Positions 17,332 to 26,770 of a stretch of DNA of 64,000 nucleotides are shown in pieces (the stretch's first letter is position 1; each line of letters opens with the position of its first letter). This DNA comes from Kumtagia sp044326205 (GTDB lineage: Bacteria > Pseudomonadota > Alphaproteobacteria > Rhizobiales > Rhizobiaceae). The position numbers were made by a program, and so were the translations under genes. The DNA lies in the NCBI RefSeq assembly GCF_044326205.1, contig NZ_JBIRCY010000010.1, positions 1 through 64,000 on the forward strand. The letters are read 5' to 3'. The notes under the pieces were generated by a model that was given only the letters and a program-made list of their open reading frames with translations, was not told where the DNA came from and made no database searches.

Positions 17332-19554
17332 ATGGCTGACTACACCAACTTCACCGTCGAGACCGACGCCGATGGCATTGCGCTCGTCACCTGGAACATG
17401 CCCGACCGCTCGATGAACGTCTTCACCGAGGAGGTGATGGACGAGTTGGAGAAGGTCATCGACCAGGTCGCCGCCGACGCGACGATCAAGGGCGCGGTGA
17501 TCACCTCCGGCAAGGACAGTTTTTCCGGCGGCGCGGATCTCAACATGCTGAAGCGCATGCTGGGCATTTTTCATGCCGAGAGGGCCAAGGACCCGGAAAA
17601 CGCGACAAAGCTGCTGTTCGACGGCGCCGGCCGCATGGGCTGGCTGTGGCGCAAGCTGGAGACGTCGGGAAAACCGTGGGTCGCGGCCATCAACGGCACC
17701 TGCATGGGCGGCGCGTTCGAACTGTCGCTGGCCTGCCACGGACGCGTCGCCGCCGACGGCGACAAGGTCAAGATGGCGCTGCCCGAGGTCAAGGTGGGCA
17801 TCTTTCCGGGCGCCGGTGGCACCCAGCGCGTGCCGAGGCTGGCCCAGACGCAGGATGCCTTGCAGATGCTGACCACCGGCCAGACGCTGACGCCGAAGCG
17901 GGCGAAGGCGATGGGGCTGATCCACGAGATTGCAGCACCGGAAAAGCTGATCGAGACCGCCAAGGCGATGATCAAGGGCGGGCTCAAGCCAGTCCAGCCC
18001 TGGGACGAGAAGGGTTTCAAGATTCCCGGCGGCCCGGTCTATTCGGCGGCAGGCGCCAATCTCTGGCCGCCGGCCATCGCCATCCTGCGGCGCGAAACCT
18101 ACGGCAACTACCCCGCGCCGATCGCCATATTGAAATGCGTCTATGAGGGGCTGCTGGTGCCGTTCGAGACCGGCCTGCGCATAGAGCAGCGCTATTTCAC
18201 CGAGATCATGCAGACGACCGAGGCGGCGATGATGATCCGCTCGCTGTTCGTCTCGCTGCAGGAACTCAACAAGGGCGCGCGCCGGCCGCAGGGCGTCGCC
18301 CCGACCAAATTCAAGAAGATCGGCGTGCTCGGCGCCGGCTTCATGGGCGCCGGCATCGCCTATGTCACGGCCAAGGCCGGCATTCCGGTGGTGCTGCTCG
18401 ACCGCGACGTGCCCTCCGCCGAGAAGGGCAAGGCGCATTCCGAAGGCCTGATCACCGAGGCGGTGGCGAAAGGCCGCGCCAAGCCGGACGAGAAGGAAAA
18501 GCTGCTGTCGCTGATCACGCCGACCGACGACTATGCCTTGCTGGATGGCTGCGACCTCGTCATCGAGGCGGTGTTCGAGGATTCGGAAGTCAAGAAGGCT
18601 GCGACCGAAAAGGCGGAAGCGGTGCTGAAATCCTCGGCGGTGTTCGCCTCCAACACCTCGACCATTCCGATCACGGGCTTGGCCAAAAACTCGGGCCGGC
18701 CGAAGAATTTCATCGGCATCCATTTCTTCTCGCCGGTCGACCGCATGATGCTGGTCGAGATCATTCTGGGCAAGAAGACCGGCGACAAGGCGCTGGCCGT
18801 GGCGTTGGACTATGTGCGCGCTATCGGCAAGACGCCGATCGTCGTCAACGACACGCGCGGCTTCTACGTCAACCGCTGCGTGCTGCAATATATGGCCGAA
18901 TCCTACCGCATGCTGATCGAGGGCGTTCCCGCGCCGATGATCGAGAACGCAGCGAAAATGGCCGGCATGCCGGTCGGCCCGCTGGCGCTCACCGACGAGA
19001 CGGCGATCGACCTCGCCCAGAAGATCATGCGCCAGACTAGGCGCGACCTTGGCGAGAAAGCGGTCGACCCGGCGCAGATGGCGTTGATAGACACGATGGT
19101 CGACACCCATGGCCGGCATGGCCGCAAGAACGGCAAGGGTTTTTACGACTATCCGGCCAAGCCGGCGAAGAAGAAGCTGTGGCCGGGGCTGAAGGATCTC
19201 TATCCGCAGCTTGTGCCGGAAAAGGTCGATGTCGAGGAACTGAAGCAGCGTTTCCTGGTCACCATCGCGCTGGAAGCGGCGCGTGTGATGGAGGAAGGCA
19301 TCGTCACCGATCCGCGTGAGGCCGATGTTGGCTCGATCCTCGCCTTCGGCTTCGCGCCCTATAGCGGCGGTGCGCTGTCCTACATCGACGGCATAGGTGC
19401 GGAGAAATTCGTCGCACTGTCGAAGACGCTGCGCAAAAAATTCGGCGACCAATTCAAGGCGCCGAAACTGCTCGCCGACATGGCGGCCAAGGGCGAGACT
19501 TTTTACCAGCGCTTCGACCCCTACGCGAAGGGCGAGGAGAAGGCGGCGGCCTGA
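17332..19554 (+). CDS. fadJ: FadJ-type enoyl-CoA hydratase/3-hydroxyacyl-CoA dehydrogenase
   Basis: This is a 740-residue bifunctional enzyme for steps two and three of beta-oxidation. The N-terminal crotonase domain has the oxyanion-hole and glutamate motifs (AINGTCMGGAFELS, LPEVKVGIFPGAGGTQ). The NAD-binding domain starts at GVLGAGFMGAGIAY, with the catalytic histidine in GIHFFSPVDRMMLVEI. Two C-terminal dehydrogenase domains follow. A GAGAGG ribosome-binding site supports the ATG at 17332. With the thiolase upstream it should form the alpha2beta2 oxidation complex in the cytoplasm. Confidence 0.93.
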   Translation: MADYTNFTVETDADGIALVTWNMPDRSMNVFTEEVMDELEKVIDQVAADATIKGAVITSGKDSFSGGADLNMLKRMLGIFHAERAKDPENATKLLFDGAGRMGWLWRKLETSGKPWVAAINGTCMGGAFELSLACHGRVAADGDKVKMALPEVKVGIFPGAGGTQRVPRLAQTQDALQMLTTGQTLTPKRAKAMGLIHEIAAPEKLIETAKAMIKGGLKPVQPWDEKGFKIPGGPVYSAAGANLWPPAIAILRRETYGNYPAPIAILKCVYEGLLVPFETGLRIEQRYFTEIMQTTEAAMMIRSLFVSLQELNKGARRPQGVAPTKFKKIGVLGAGFMGAGIAYVTAKAGIPVVLLDRDVPSAEKGKAHSEGLITEAVAKGRAKPDEKEKLLSLITPTDDYALLDGCDLVIEAVFEDSEVKKAATEKAEAVLKSSAVFASNTSTIPITGLAKNSGRPKNFIGIHFFSPVDRMMLVEIILGKKTGDKALAVALDYVRAIGKTPIVVNDTRGFYVNRCVLQYMAESYRMLIEGVPAPMIENAAKMAGMPVGPLALTDETAIDLAQKIMRQTRRDLGEKAVDPAQMALIDTMVDTHGRHGRKNGKGFYDYPAKPAKKKLWPGLKDLYPQLVPEKVDVEELKQRFLVTIALEAARVMEEGIVTDPREADVGSILAFGFAPYSGGALSYIDGIGAEKFVALSKTLRKKFGDQFKAPKLLADMAAKGETFYQRFDPYAKGEEKAAA

Positions 19555-19564
19555 CAGCTGAAGC

Positions 19565-20170
19565 ATGTATGTCTGGGCGCGGTTTGCCCGCGTAGCGGCA
19601 ACGACGAAACGTCGCGGCCGCTACGAGTTGGGTTCGGCAAGCACGCTGACGTTTCGATGTCTGCCGACCGACATCGACTTCAACCTGCATCTCAACAATG
19701 CGCGCTACATGATGCTGGCCGATCTCGGCCGCATCGATATTTTTCTGCGCAGCGGCCTGTGGGCGCTGGCGCGGGAACGGCGCTGGGCGCCGATGCTCGG
19801 CGGCCTGCAAACCGTCTTCGCACGCGAGATCCGCCTGTGGCGGCGTTTCGACGTGGTCTCGTCGCTGGAGACCTGGGAAGGCACGGCGATGATCGGCCGC
19901 CACCGTTTCGTCCTGGACAACGGTGCGACGGCGGCGATCATCCTGACCACGGCCGGCATTTACGACCGGCGCGAGCGGCGTTTCGTGCCGATCGGTGACC
20001 TCGTCCGTCTGCTCGGCTACGATACGTCGCCGCGCCCGCTGACGGAGGCGGAGAGCGCTTTCGTCGCATCGCACCAAGGATTGCGGGCTCTTGCGAAAGC
20101 GGTGATTGAGCGTCCGCCGCAAGCGGCCATGACCATATCGCCGGCCGGAATCCCGTTGAAAGTGTCTTAA
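19565..20170 (+). CDS. Hotdog-fold thioesterase (acyl-CoA/acyl-ACP)
   Basis: This is a 201-residue protein with the hotdog thioesterase signature DIDFNLHLNNARYM, the stretch that carries the catalytic Asp/Asn region in the 4-hydroxybenzoyl-CoA thioesterase and THEM6-like groups. It is predicted to hydrolyse acyl-CoA thioesters. It starts ten bases after fadJ, so it belongs to the same transcription unit and could free CoA when beta-oxidation intermediates accumulate. The substrate range cannot be read from sequence. Confidence 0.82.
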   Translation: MYVWARFARVAATTKRRGRYELGSASTLTFRCLPTDIDFNLHLNNARYMMLADLGRIDIFLRSGLWALARERRWAPMLGGLQTVFAREIRLWRRFDVVSSLETWEGTAMIGRHRFVLDNGATAAIILTTAGIYDRRERRFVPIGDLVRLLGYDTSPRPLTEAESAFVASHQGLRALAKAVIERPPQAAMTISPAGIPLKVS

Positions 20171-20244
20171 GCAAGTTTGGCTAGTTTTCCTTCGCTTGGG
20201 CAAGCGCGCTGCCGTCGGCCGCCGCGCGGAATCGGGAGAGGCAC

Positions 20245-21189
20245 GTGGAGAGCATCCTCCACTTTCTCAGTGAACGCGTTGACTCGTGGAAGACAATGGC
20301 CGCCAGCCCTAAGATGCTGTGGGTCACTGCGTTTTTCGCGCTGCTCCTCGTCATAGATATCGCGCGTCGCGGCTGGCGGCTGTCATGGTCGCGCCGGGCG
20401 GTGGAGGGCGTCTTCGCAACCGTCGCGATCTTCCACATCAACTTCATCCTGCTGCCGTTGGTCTGGCTTGCCGCCATAGGCATCGAGGCGGTCTATGCAC
20501 GGATCGGATTTCCAGCCATTCCGGCCGACTTCTGGTCCGGAGTTCCGCTCTGGCTCCTGGCGTTCATCGCGGTGTTCAGCCACGATTTCGCGAACTACTG
20601 GAACCATCGCCTGATGCACACGTACTGGTTCTGGCCTGTGCATGCGATCCATCACTCGGACCCGGACGTGAACGGGCTGACGGCCTACCGCATCCATATC
20701 CTCGAAGCGCTGGTGATGTGGAGTTCCTACACGATCCTGCTGACATGGGTTGGCTTGCCGGCCGACGCCATCGGCATCGGCGCCATCCTGATTTCGCTGC
20801 ACGTCGTCTACGTCCATATCGACGTCGATTGGCACCACGGACCTTTCAGGCTGCTGCTTGCGTCGCCGCGCTTCCATCGCTGGCACCACGCCGACGTGGC
20901 GGAGGCTTACGGCAAGAACCTCGCCAACATCTTCCCGGTTTTCGACTGGATGTTCGGAACCTACCGCGTTCCCGGCCCGTGCAACGGGCCGCTCGGCGCG
21001 GCCGGCGTGCCGCAAAATGACGTGGCGCGGCTGATGGTATGGCCGATGACCGAGTGGCTGAAGCTCGCCGGCGAGGAGATCGCCGCGGTCCGATCCCGCT
21101 TTCTTGCCCGAAGCGGGAAGGCCGGCGCGCCGGAACGGGAGACCCTCGCCGCGACGGATCCGGTCGCCGGGCCGAACGCCGGCATCTAG
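20245..21189 (+). CDS. Sterol desaturase/fatty acid hydroxylase family membrane protein
   Basis: This is a 314-residue membrane enzyme of the non-haem di-iron hydroxylase superfamily. The histidine clusters are HDFANYWNHRLMH, HAIHHS and, after two more helices, HRWHHAD, all needed for iron binding. Four hydrophobic helices lie between and before them (for example FHINFILLPLVWLAAIG). It probably hydroxylates or desaturates a membrane lipid such as a fatty acid, hopanoid or ornithine lipid; the substrate is not determined. GTG at 20245 follows a GAGAGG site. The C-terminal 30 residues are a charged, unconserved tail. Confidence 0.85.
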   Translation: MESILHFLSERVDSWKTMAASPKMLWVTAFFALLLVIDIARRGWRLSWSRRAVEGVFATVAIFHINFILLPLVWLAAIGIEAVYARIGFPAIPADFWSGVPLWLLAFIAVFSHDFANYWNHRLMHTYWFWPVHAIHHSDPDVNGLTAYRIHILEALVMWSSYTILLTWVGLPADAIGIGAILISLHVVYVHIDVDWHHGPFRLLLASPRFHRWHHADVAEAYGKNLANIFPVFDWMFGTYRVPGPCNGPLGAAGVPQNDVARLMVWPMTEWLKLAGEEIAAVRSRFLARSGKAGAPERETLAATDPVAGPNAGI

Positions 21190-21337
21190 GGCTTTTCGGT
21201 GCGGCCGCGCACCCGCGGCAAGAAAGTTCTGCAAGGCTTGCCGGTCTTCCACCTTCGGCCAACTTCTTTTCTGGACACGGGCCTCGGGCGGCGCTACAAC
21301 GTCAAGGTATTTTTTCCTTTGCGAGCCGGAGCCCGTG

Positions 21338-21988
21338 ATGTTCTCGCACGACCGTGTCTGGGCGGCAATCGACGCCCTTGCCGAACGCAATTCCCTGTCC
21401 ACCTCGGGCCTCGCCAGGCGCGCCGGCCTCGATTCCACAGCCTTCAACAAGTCGAAGCGCCGCTCGACGGACGGGCGGCCGCGCTGGCCATCCACCGAAT
21501 CGCTTGCCAAGATCATCGAGGCGACCAGTTCGTCGATCGAGGAATTCGTCGGCTTGGTCTCGGGGTCCGATACGGTGGCGACCGGTGCCTTGCCCATGCA
21601 GAAATCCACCGTCCCGCTGCTCGGCTTCGCCCAGGCTGGCGCGGGCGGCTTCTTCGACGATGCCGGCTTTCCGGCCGGGCAGGGCTGGGAGCTGATCGAA
21701 CTGCCGGTGCGGGCCGGCGACACCGCCTACGCACTTCAGGTGCAGGGCGATTCCATGCTGCCGGTCTACCGCGATCGCGACGTGCTGATCGTCGAACCCG
21801 GGGCCACAGTGCACAAGGGCGACCGCGTGGTGGTGAAGACCACCTCCGGGGAAGTGATGGCGAAGGTGCTGTCGCGCCGCTCGCCGCGCGAGATCGAGCT
21901 TTTGTCCATCAATCCGGACCATCCCGTCCGGGAGGTCGCGATGAAAGACGTCGAATGGGTGGCGCGCATCGTCTGGGCGAGCCAGTAG
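21338..21988 (+). CDS. S24-family LexA-like repressor (helix-turn-helix)
   Basis: This is a 216-residue regulator. An N-terminal helix-turn-helix (SLSTSGLARRAGLDSTAFNK) precedes a C-terminal S24 autopeptidase domain. That domain has the serine at about residue 139 in QGDSMLPVYRDRD and the lysine at about 176 in GEVMAKVLSRR. The spacing fits a LexA/CI dyad, so self-cleavage on a stress signal is possible. The usual AG cleavage site may be QAGAGG near residue 99-104. The start at ATG 21338 (or the adjacent GTG 21335) follows GAGCC-type sequence. It is not LexA itself: LexA has a different N-terminal winged domain. Its targets are unknown. Confidence 0.85.
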   Translation: MFSHDRVWAAIDALAERNSLSTSGLARRAGLDSTAFNKSKRRSTDGRPRWPSTESLAKIIEATSSSIEEFVGLVSGSDTVATGALPMQKSTVPLLGFAQAGAGGFFDDAGFPAGQGWELIELPVRAGDTAYALQVQGDSMLPVYRDRDVLIVEPGATVHKGDRVVVKTTSGEVMAKVLSRRSPREIELLSINPDHPVREVAMKDVEWVARIVWASQ

Positions 21989-21989
21989 G

Positions 21990-22922
21990 TTGCGTTCGCC
22001 GGCCATCCTGCTCGGCGCCGCGGCGGTCATGCTCGGCGTCGGGTTGCTGGTTGTCGCCGGTGGGAACATCTTGCGGTCGAAGGCCGAGGTCTCGGCGGAG
22101 GCCATTGCCACCACCGGTTCGGCCGAAAAAGCGACCGACGACGGCGTGGCGCGAAAGCCCATCACGACGGAGCGGCCCGTCTTCAAATCCGGCGCCGAAC
22201 GGCAGTCGATATCGCGTCCGGTGACGCCGGACGAGGCCGAGGAATCGCCGGCGGAGACTGGCGGCCTCGAGCGGGTCGGGCCACGCGCGGCGCTGAGCGA
22301 CATCGGCCAGGCCCTGCCGCCCAAGCCGAAGAGGCCGGACGAATGGAAGGGCATCACCCTGTTCCAGCCGGTCGCCACGGCGGCCGGCCTGATCGAGGCA
22401 AAGGGCTACCGCATCGCGGTCGCCGGCATCGAGCCGGTCAGGCCCGAGGAGACTTGCGATTCCGCCGGCAAATCCTGGCCGTGTGGCATGCGTGCCCGCG
22501 CCGCCTTTAGGGCCTGGCTGCGCGGCCGGTCGATCACCTGCGAAATCCCGCCCGAGCCCGATCGGGAGATCGTTGTCGCCCCTTGTCAGGTCGGCAAGGA
22601 GGACGTCGCAGGCTGGCTGGTCGAAAGCGGCTGGGCGCGCGCGGCCGGAGGCAGCGAATATGTCGCGCTGGGCGAGACGGCGGCACAGGCCCGCAAGGGT
22701 ATATTCGGTCGTCCGCCCTCGACCAGCGCGCCAGCCCAGTCGGCGGCAGGCAGCGCGCTTCCCGCGCCGCCGGCTTCCGATACCGCGATCCAGTCGGGAC
22801 CGCTGACCGAGCCCGCGCCGGATGTCGTCGCGCCGGACCCCGGAGTGTCGCCGCCGGTGCTCGACGGTCCGCTCGGCGAATTTCCTACGCCGCCAGCGCC
22901 CCCTCCAGCGCCTGCTGAATGA
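21990..22922 (+). CDS. Exported SNase-like (thermonuclease-fold) protein
   Basis: This is a 310-residue protein with an N-terminal hydrophobic anchor (LLGAAAVMLGVGLLVVAGG). A disordered linker, a compact SNase-like domain of about 125 residues (centred on GIEPVRPEETCDSAGKSWPCG) and a proline-rich C-terminal tail follow. Two cysteine pairs suggest a disulfide-bonded extracytoplasmic protein. The canonical nuclease arginines are not obvious, so catalytic activity is doubtful. Translation starts at TTG 21990, one base after the S24 gene stop, implying coupling. Its 3' end overlaps the convergent lysK gene by 38 bases. Confidence 0.75.
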   Translation: MRSPAILLGAAAVMLGVGLLVVAGGNILRSKAEVSAEAIATTGSAEKATDDGVARKPITTERPVFKSGAERQSISRPVTPDEAEESPAETGGLERVGPRAALSDIGQALPPKPKRPDEWKGITLFQPVATAAGLIEAKGYRIAVAGIEPVRPEETCDSAGKSWPCGMRARAAFRAWLRGRSITCEIPPEPDREIVVAPCQVGKEDVAGWLVESGWARAAGGSEYVALGETAAQARKGIFGRPPSTSAPAQSAAGSALPAPPASDTAIQSGPLTEPAPDVVAPDPGVSPPVLDGPLGEFPTPPAPPPAPAE

Positions 22923-24537
22923 GCGCGCGGGTCTCGGCGATACCGTAGAGCGCCGCGAACGAGCCGAAGCGCGGGCCGCGCTCCTGGCCGATCAGCACCT
23001 GGTAGATCATCTGGAAGAAGGCGACCGAAACGCCCGGCCCGCCTTCCGGGCTCTGTTTGGAATGGTCCTGGTAGCGCTCGATCTTTCGCGCCACGTTGAG
23101 AGCGGCGTTCTGGATCGCCTCGCCGTCGGCGCTGGCCGGCAGGGCGCTGAGCGCATCCGAAAGCTTTGCCAGCGCCTCGCGTTCCACATCGTCGGGCGCG
23201 CGATATTTCTTCGTCGGCTTCACGAAATCGTCGAAGTAGCGGATCGCGTAGCCGGCCAGCCGGTCGAGTTCCGGATGCGTCACGGCCGTCACGCCGGGCG
23301 CATGGCGGGAGATGAAACCCCACAGCACCGAGCGGTCATGCGCGTTCGATGCACTGACAAGGTTGAGCAGCAGTGCAAAGCTTACCGGCAGTTCGATCGC
23401 AGGCGGGTTGCCGTCATGGATATGCCAGACGGGATTGCCGAGCCGCTCCTTCCATTCCTGGCGCGGATAGGCCGCGAGGAACGAATAATATTCGTCCACC
23501 GCCTTTGGGATGACGTCGAAATACAGCTTCTTCGCCTGGCGGGGCCGCTGGAACATGTAGAGCGCCAGGCTCTCGGTCGGCGCATAGCTCAGCCACTCGT
23601 CGATGGTGAGCCCGTTGCCCTTCGACTTGGAAATTTTCTGGCCGATGTCGTCCAGGAAAAGCTCGTAGACGAAATGCTCCGGCGCGCGCCCGCCGAGAAT
23701 CTCGCAGATGCGGTCGTAGACCGCCGCATTGGTCTGGTGGTCCTTGCCGAACATCTCGAAATCGACGCCGAGGGCTGCCCAGCGCATGCCGAAGTCCGGC
23801 TTCCACTGCATTTTCACCAGCCCGCCGGTCACCGGCAGCGTCGTCTCGACACCGTCCTCGTCGTCGAAGGTGATGGTGCCGTTCTTCGCATCCACATGTT
23901 TCATCGGCACGTAGAGCACGCGGCCGCTCTTCGGCGAGATCGGCAGGAACGGGCTGTAGGTCGCCTGGCGCTCTGGCCCCAGCGTCGGCAGCATCACTTT
24001 CATGATGGCGTCGTAGCGCTCGACGGCGCGTAGCAGCATCGCGTCGAAACGGCCGGACTTGTAATATTCGGTGGCGCTGGCGAATTCGTAGTCGAAGCCG
24101 AACGTGTCGAGGAAACGCCGCAGCATCGCGTTGTTGTGGTGGCCAAAACTTTCATAGTCGCCGCCGAACGGGTTCGGCACGACCGTCAGCGGCTTCTGCA
24201 GATGCGGCTCCAGGAACGAGCGGTCCGGAACATTGTCCGGTATCTTGCGCATGCCGTCCATGTCGTCGGAGAAGCACAGCAGCTTGGTCTTGACCTTGTC
24301 CTCGGTCAGCACGCGGAAGGCGTGGCGCACCATTGTGGTGCGCGCCACCTCGCCGAACGTGCCGATATGCGGCAGGCCGGACGGGCCGTAGCCGGTCTCG
24401 AACAGCACCGTTTCCGGAAAGCCCGTTTTCTCGTAGCGCTTGACGATCTTTTTCGCTTCCTCGAACGGCCAAGCCTTGCTCTCGGCCGCCGCCGTAAGCA
24501 CTTCGGGATTGAGATCAATGATGTTGGATCTCGACAT
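22885..24537 (-). CDS. lysS: Lysyl-tRNA synthetase, class I
   Basis: This is a 550-residue class I lysyl-tRNA synthetase (LysK type), the archaeal-like form that Rhizobiales use instead of class II LysS. It attaches lysine to tRNA-Lys in the cytoplasm. The Rossmann HIGH-like motif is GPSGLPHIGT at residues 51-60 and the KMSKS-like loop is KISKSKGNG. The ATG at 24537 (MSRSNIIDLN) fits the family start. The gene runs toward and overlaps the SNase-like gene at its 3' end. About 250 bases of non-coding DNA precede it. Confidence 0.95.
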   Translation of the reverse strand: MSRSNIIDLNPEVLTAAAESKAWPFEEAKKIVKRYEKTGFPETVLFETGYGPSGLPHIGTFGEVARTTMVRHAFRVLTEDKVKTKLLCFSDDMDGMRKIPDNVPDRSFLEPHLQKPLTVVPNPFGGDYESFGHHNNAMLRRFLDTFGFDYEFASATEYYKSGRFDAMLLRAVERYDAIMKVMLPTLGPERQATYSPFLPISPKSGRVLYVPMKHVDAKNGTITFDDEDGVETTLPVTGGLVKMQWKPDFGMRWAALGVDFEMFGKDHQTNAAVYDRICEILGGRAPEHFVYELFLDDIGQKISKSKGNGLTIDEWLSYAPTESLALYMFQRPRQAKKLYFDVIPKAVDEYYSFLAAYPRQEWKERLGNPVWHIHDGNPPAIELPVSFALLLNLVSASNAHDRSVLWGFISRHAPGVTAVTHPELDRLAGYAIRYFDDFVKPTKKYRAPDDVEREALAKLSDALSALPASADGEAIQNAALNVARKIERYQDHSKQSPEGGPGVSVAFFQMIYQVLIGQERGPRFGSFAALYGIAETRALIQQALEGALAA

Positions 24538-24789
24538 CGTGTCGTTCCTAGATCGTCCGTTGAAACCGGCGCCGGGCCGGAGAAGCCGCATTCCCTATTC
24601 GGCGAGAGCGGGAGCGTCAACGTTTCGCGGCCGAATTCGCGCACCAGGGCTTCGCCATGTTCAGCGGCGGTCGCTCGCCGCCCTGCCAATGGTGTCGGCC
24701 ATGACGGCGCCGCGTTCACCGATCTCAAGGCGTTGCGCGCTGAAGTGAGAGAGCTTAGCAACAGCCGGGTTTGAAATGAGGAGGCGGAA

Positions 24790-25485
24790 GTGACATCGAG
24801 GAATGGAAGAAGCCAAAAACCGAGCACAGTTCCTGTCCTGCTTATGTTTGCCGCGGTTATTCTCGTTTGGGCAGTCACTCCGTTCGTGATGAAGTTTTTC
24901 TTCATTGGGATGGCGGAACGCGGCCAGGCAGGAGATCTTTACGGGAGCATAAATGCACTATTCTCCGGGCTTGCTTTTGCCGGAGTTATCGTTGCGATCC
25001 TGCTCCAACGGGAAGAATTGTCGCTCCAACGCCAAGAGTTGATCGACAATCGTGCCGAGTTGATCAGATCAGCCAATGCTCAGGAAGAATCACAAAAGGC
25101 ACTCAACAAGACAATTTATGCACAGACGTTCAAGGTCGCATTGGACATCATCGAATCGCAAGACGCGCTAAGCGCAAGAGGCTATATAGCTCATTTCCGA
25201 AAAGATTTCGATCTTCCCGTTTCGTTTTGGAGCAAAGCCCAATTGACCGCCGCTGAGGCTGCGGCGCGGAAATTTGAATCTGTGGGGACGATGGTCAGGC
25301 AAGGTCTTCTTCCGGCAGCATATATAATCGACACCTGGAGCGTGCCAATTCACCGCAACTGGCACATCTTGGCTCCGTACATTCAGAAGCTGCGCGCGGA
25401 TAGGTCTGATCCCTACGCCGGAAGGGACTTTGAAATGCTGGCTCATCTGTCCGCGCAGTTCTTGAGCGACAACAAGACGACCTGA
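24790..25485 (+). CDS. Orphan two-helix membrane protein with coiled coil
   Basis: I do not recognise this 231-residue protein. Two hydrophobic helices at the N-terminus (VPVLLMFAAVILVWAVTPFV, SINALFSGLAFAGVIVAILL) lead into a glutamine/glutamate-rich coiled coil (REELSLQRQELIDNRAELIR) and a soluble domain of about 110 residues. The layout resembles DUF4760-type orphan membrane proteins. Base composition is clearly more AT-rich than the neighbours, with rare codons for this genome, which suggests recent acquisition. GTG at 24790 follows a GAGGAGG ribosome-binding site. The stop abuts the dcd stop of the opposite strand. Confidence 0.75.
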   Translation: MTSRNGRSQKPSTVPVLLMFAAVILVWAVTPFVMKFFFIGMAERGQAGDLYGSINALFSGLAFAGVIVAILLQREELSLQRQELIDNRAELIRSANAQEESQKALNKTIYAQTFKVALDIIESQDALSARGYIAHFRKDFDLPVSFWSKAQLTAAEAAARKFESVGTMVRQGLLPAAYIIDTWSVPIHRNWHILAPYIQKLRADRSDPYAGRDFEMLAHLSAQFLSDNKTT

Positions 25486-26586
25486 CTAGCGAAAATGCTT
25501 CGACAGCTTCAGCCCCTGCGCCTGGTAGTTGGAGCCGAGGTCGGTGCCGTAGAGCGCCCGCGGCGCGGCCAGCATGTGCTCGTAGACGAGGCGGCCGACG
25601 ACCTGGCCGTGTTCGAGGATGAACGGCACCTCGTGGCTGCGTACTTCCAGCACGGCGCGGCTGCCCGTGCCGCCGGCGGCGGAGTGGCCGAAGCCGGGAT
25701 CGAAGAAACCTGCATAGTGCACGCGGAACTCGCCGACCAATGGATCAAAGGGCGTCATCTCGGCGGCGTAGAGCGGCGGCACGTGCACCGCCTCGCGGCT
25801 GACGAGGATGTAGAACTCGTCGGGATCGAGCACCAGTTCGCCGGGCTCACCGCGCCGGTAGAGCGGCTCCCAGAAATCGAATACGTCATGCGCGGCGCGC
25901 TTGTCGACGTCGACGATGCCGGTGTGGTGTTTCCCGCGATAGCCGACCAGCCCGTTGGCGTCGCCCATCAGGTCGATCGACAGCGCGATGCCGCTGCCGG
26001 AAATGTTGGGCTCCTCCGAGGCGACCAGGGTCTCCGTGTCGTGCAGCGCCTGCAGCGCAAACTCGCCGATCACCCCATTGCCGGTGCGAAAGCGGATTTG
26101 GGAAAGCCGCGAGCCGGTGCGCACCACCACCGGGAACGTGCGCGGGCTGACCTCGAGATAAAGCGGTCCTTCGTAGCCGCCAGGGATCTTGTCGAACTCC
26201 TGGCCGCGGTCGGTCATGACGCGGGTAAAAATATCCAGCCGGCCGGTCGAACTCTTGGGATTGGCGGACGCCGCGACCTCGGCTGGCAGCTTCAGGCTTT
26301 CGAGAAGCGGGACGATGTAGACGCAGCCCGTCTCCAGCACCGCGCCGTTGGCAAGGTCGATCTCGTGCAGCTTCAGCCGGTCGAGCTTTTCGGCGACCGT
26401 ATGCCTGCCGCCGGGCAGGAAGCTGGCGCGCACGCGGAACGCCTTGTCGCCGAGGCGCAGGTCGAGGCTGGCCGGCTGGATCTGGTCGCCGTCGAGCGGG
26501 CGCGCGGCTGCAAGCGCACCTGACTGGAACAGGTCTGCGATCCGATGATCCGGAAGGATGCCTTCTCCGCGCACGTCGTGCTCCAA
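25486..26586 (-). CDS. dcd: 2'-Deoxycytidine 5'-triphosphate deaminase
   Basis: This is a 366-residue enzyme converting dCTP to dUTP for dTMP synthesis. It is the long form with two tandem dUTPase-like halves. The N-terminal half has DQIQPASLDLRLG and ANPKSSTGRLDIFTR. The C-terminal half has FFDPGFGHSAAGG and LEVRSHEVPFILEHGQ. This two-domain form is normal in Rhizobiales. The start is uncertain: TTG at 26586 with an AAGG site eight bases upstream seems best; GTG at 26574 or the far upstream 26631 are alternatives. It is divergent from the metZ riboswitch region. Confidence 0.9.
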   Translation of the reverse strand: MEHDVRGEGILPDHRIADLFQSGALAAARPLDGDQIQPASLDLRLGDKAFRVRASFLPGGRHTVAEKLDRLKLHEIDLANGAVLETGCVYIVPLLESLKLPAEVAASANPKSSTGRLDIFTRVMTDRGQEFDKIPGGYEGPLYLEVSPRTFPVVVRTGSRLSQIRFRTGNGVIGEFALQALHDTETLVASEEPNISGSGIALSIDLMGDANGLVGYRGKHHTGIVDVDKRAAHDVFDFWEPLYRRGEPGELVLDPDEFYILVSREAVHVPPLYAAEMTPFDPLVGEFRVHYAGFFDPGFGHSAAGGTGSRAVLEVRSHEVPFILEHGQVVGRLVYEHMLAAPRALYGTDLGSNYQAQGLKLSKHFR

Positions 26587-26653
26587 TTCGATGCCTTGCT
26601 TTAGCCAACCACATGATTGACGCAAGCGCACGACAGGTCTAAGGGAAACTTAT

Positions 26654-26708
26654 CCCGTGGTGATTTGGCCGGTCGGCTTGCAGCCACGTTAAACAAGTCG
26701 CTAAAGGA
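26654..26708 (+). promoter_or_regulatory. SAM-II riboswitch
   Basis: The sequence shows the SAM-II consensus: GTGGTGATTTG, then GCTTGCAGCCACG, then TTAAACAAGTCGCTAAA. These form the single hairpin and H-type pseudoknot. SAM-II aptamers occur in alphaproteobacteria in front of methionine biosynthesis genes, here metZ. The element binds S-adenosylmethionine and turns expression down. A terminator hairpin follows 25 bases later. Confidence 0.95.
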
Positions 26709-26732
26709 CCGTCGGGCCGCAAGGCCATATGG

Positions 26733-26770
26733 ACCGGTTGCGACTTTCGCGGCCGGTTTTTTTGTTTTTG
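26733..26770 (+). terminator. Intrinsic terminator between riboswitch and metZ
   Basis: An 11-base-pair stem (ACCGGTTGCGA with TCGCGGCCGGT, two G-U pairs) and a three-base loop are followed by eight T residues and a further T-rich stretch. It lies directly upstream of the metZ ATG, so readthrough is needed to express metZ. It probably serves as the expression platform of the SAM-II aptamer. Confidence 0.8.
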
